Below, piece after piece: positions 63,003 to 64,000 of a DNA stretch of 64,000 nucleotides. Each line of letters begins with the position of its first letter. Positions within the stretch are counted from its first letter, which is position 1. The stretch is taken from the NCBI RefSeq assembly GCF_046097065.1, contig NZ_CP175563.1:2294001-2358000 (forward strand), given 5' to 3'. A program made the position numbers and the translations under genes. Below the pieces are notes generated by a model. It saw nothing but the letters and a program-made list of their open reading frames with translations, made no database searches and was not told where the DNA came from. The DNA is from Syntrophus buswellii (GTDB lineage: Bacteria; Desulfobacterota; Syntrophia; Syntrophales; Syntrophaceae).

Positions 63003-63881
63003 TCAGCGCGAGGCGGAATAAGCCTCGACGAAGGCATCGATGTGTCCTTGAAGAATCTTCTCGGCGGCCAGAAGTTCGTCCCTGCCTGTAAAACGGGAGG
63101 AAAGGCTCAGAAGGATGGAATCGAAGCGTGACGTTTTGCATCCCAGGGCTTCATAATCTATGCGATCAATCCTGTACTCGGATCCGTCAAAAAAATACTT
63201 TCCCAGCCGGTTCACCGCCGGATCGCTGTACGGCCAGGCCAGCTTCAGCTCGAAAAACTCCCGAACGATCTTCCGCAGGGGTTCCGATTTCATTTTTTCC
63301 GGGTGGGGCGTCTCCAGGAGACGGTCACCGACCATGCGGAAGTAGGATTTTACAAGATCGATATCCGTCACGCACAGTCCGTAGAGATACCAGTCGTCCA
63401 GGACGAAAATCAGCGCCAGTTTTTCCTCTTTCGTCAGATACGTGTAACTGGGGCAGAAATGGCCGTCACAGAGCTCCCGGCCGTAGAATGAAACGCCCCG
63501 AAGATCCACGCCGCCGTTCTGAAGGGGGTGAAGAAGGCAACCGACCCGCTTCTCTCCGGGATCGAGAAAACCAAGGTATTCACAGCAGTAAATCACCTCA
63601 TAGCGGCGGGCCTGATCTTCCGAGCTGCGGACCAGGTTCGAATAGTGATCCAGATCGCCCGGACTTTTCACGATCTCGGGAAAAAGCGCGGTTCGCCAGC
63701 GCAACCGGCAAATCAACGATTCTCGGCCGCTTTCGGCATAATTGTACAATCCGCAGCAGGCGCCGCAGGACTTGCAGGAATCCGGCTGACAAAGATGAAC
63801 AAAGGTGTTGTCTGGGTTCGAATTTTCGGCTTCCATGGATGAAAAGGGACTATAAGAGGAATGGATTTGCAGGTCAAGCAT
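63003..63881 (-). CDS. YkgJ-like cysteine-cluster protein
   Basis: 292-residue protein with an N-terminal cysteine cluster CKSCGACCGLY, of the CxxCxxCC (YkgJ) type that probably holds zinc or an Fe-S cluster. Further conserved-looking cysteines occur in YCCEYLGFL, VGCLLHPLQNGG and LCDGHFCPSY. The C-terminal half is helical with no recognised domain. The function of this family is unknown. Start uncertain: ATG at 63881 or Met16 at 63836, neither with a strong ribosome site. Confidence 0.78.
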   Translation of the reverse strand: MLDLQIHSSYSPFSSMEAENSNPDNTFVHLCQPDSCKSCGACCGLYNYAESGRESLICRLRWRTALFPEIVKSPGDLDHYSNLVRSSEDQARRYEVIYCCEYLGFLDPGEKRVGCLLHPLQNGGVDLRGVSFYGRELCDGHFCPSYTYLTKEEKLALIFVLDDWYLYGLCVTDIDLVKSYFRMVGDRLLETPHPEKMKSEPLRKIVREFFELKLAWPYSDPAVNRLGKYFFDGSEYRIDRIDYEALGCKTSRFDSILLSLSSRFTGRDELLAAEKILQGHIDAFVEAYSASR

Positions 63882-63969
63882 AAAGATGATAAGGAGTCAG
63901 CTCTCGAAAAGAACGGAAAAGATGAATTCCAGTATTTTCGAAACAGGAAACGTAAGGACACCATCAACC

Positions 63970-64000
63970 ATGAAACGACAAATTGAAGAAATCAACCTGC
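63970..64000 (+). CDS. Possible start of a gene cut by the window end
   Basis: ATG at 63970 opens a frame (MKRQIEEINL) that reaches the last base. AAGGA stands about 14 bases upstream, a bit far. Too short to identify. Confidence 0.3.
   Translation, partial: MKRQIEEINL

Overview
The window reads as a chromosome segment of a strictly anaerobic deltaproteobacterium, most likely of the Syntrophus/Syntrophales group. This is inferred from gene content and moderate GC: NtrYX-type regulators, a vitamin-B12-dependent ribonucleotide reductase, 4-hydroxybutyryl-CoA dehydratase, an acyl-CoA dehydrogenase, a Sec-containing peroxiredoxin, QueH instead of QueG, and PEP-CTERM and two-partner-secretion surface proteins. 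No species assignment is claimed; the complete rRNA operon would settle it.

Layout. 0-12.5 kb: dnaJ tail, a DUF3568 lipoprotein, then a minus-strand run (ntrX, ntrY, DUF4390, a small unknown, queH, ruvB, DUF364, methyltransferase, DUF3147, a DapF-like epimerase lacking both catalytic cysteines, acyl-CoA dehydrogenase). 12.8-23 kb: a Skp/OmpH-like chaperone, a two-partner secretion pair (1791-aa TpsA with two repeat arrays, and its TpsB transporter), an amidohydrolase, a FabG-type reductase. 23-31.4 kb: dodecin, nrdJ under tandem NrdR boxes, YjbQ, a PEP-CTERM protein, an L,D-transpeptidase/VanX fusion, tRNA-Arg, a glycosyltransferase/phosphomannose-isomerase fusion. 31.5-34.1 kb: an apparently intact IS1634-like element with 21-bp ends and a TTTTA duplication, inserted in a decayed IS21-family element.

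34.2-49 kb, all minus strand: tRNA-fMet, yebC-ruvC-ruvA, a full rRNA operon (16S - tRNA-Ile - tRNA-Ala - 23S - 5S) with promoter and terminator, tyrS, ymdB, rny, a 6S RNA next to zapA, zapB-like, dusB and a GlmU-like nucleotidyltransferase. 49-53.5 kb, plus strand: purD, purH, a terminator, then purE and a TsaC/Sua5 gene behind their own promoter. 53.6-64 kb: a polytopic membrane protein converging on a selenoprotein peroxiredoxin whose UGA(Sec) splits it into two apparent ORFs, 4-hydroxybutyryl-CoA dehydratase, a three-gene FAD/NAD/DUF1667 oxidoreductase operon, a DUF3426 zinc-ribbon protein, hpt, and a YkgJ-like cysteine-cluster protein.

Most noteworthy: (1) the PrxU selenoprotein with a SECIS-like hairpin whose apical loop is GGUC and a missing resolving cysteine; (2) a DapF homologue with Ser at both catalytic Cys positions; (3) two tandem NrdR boxes 31 bp apart in front of nrdJ; (4) the TpsA adhesin with 6 x 219-bp and 7 x 201-bp repeats; (5) unusual fusions (GT4-PMI cupin; YkuD-VanX); (6) nested mobile elements; (7) an unannotated 6S RNA.
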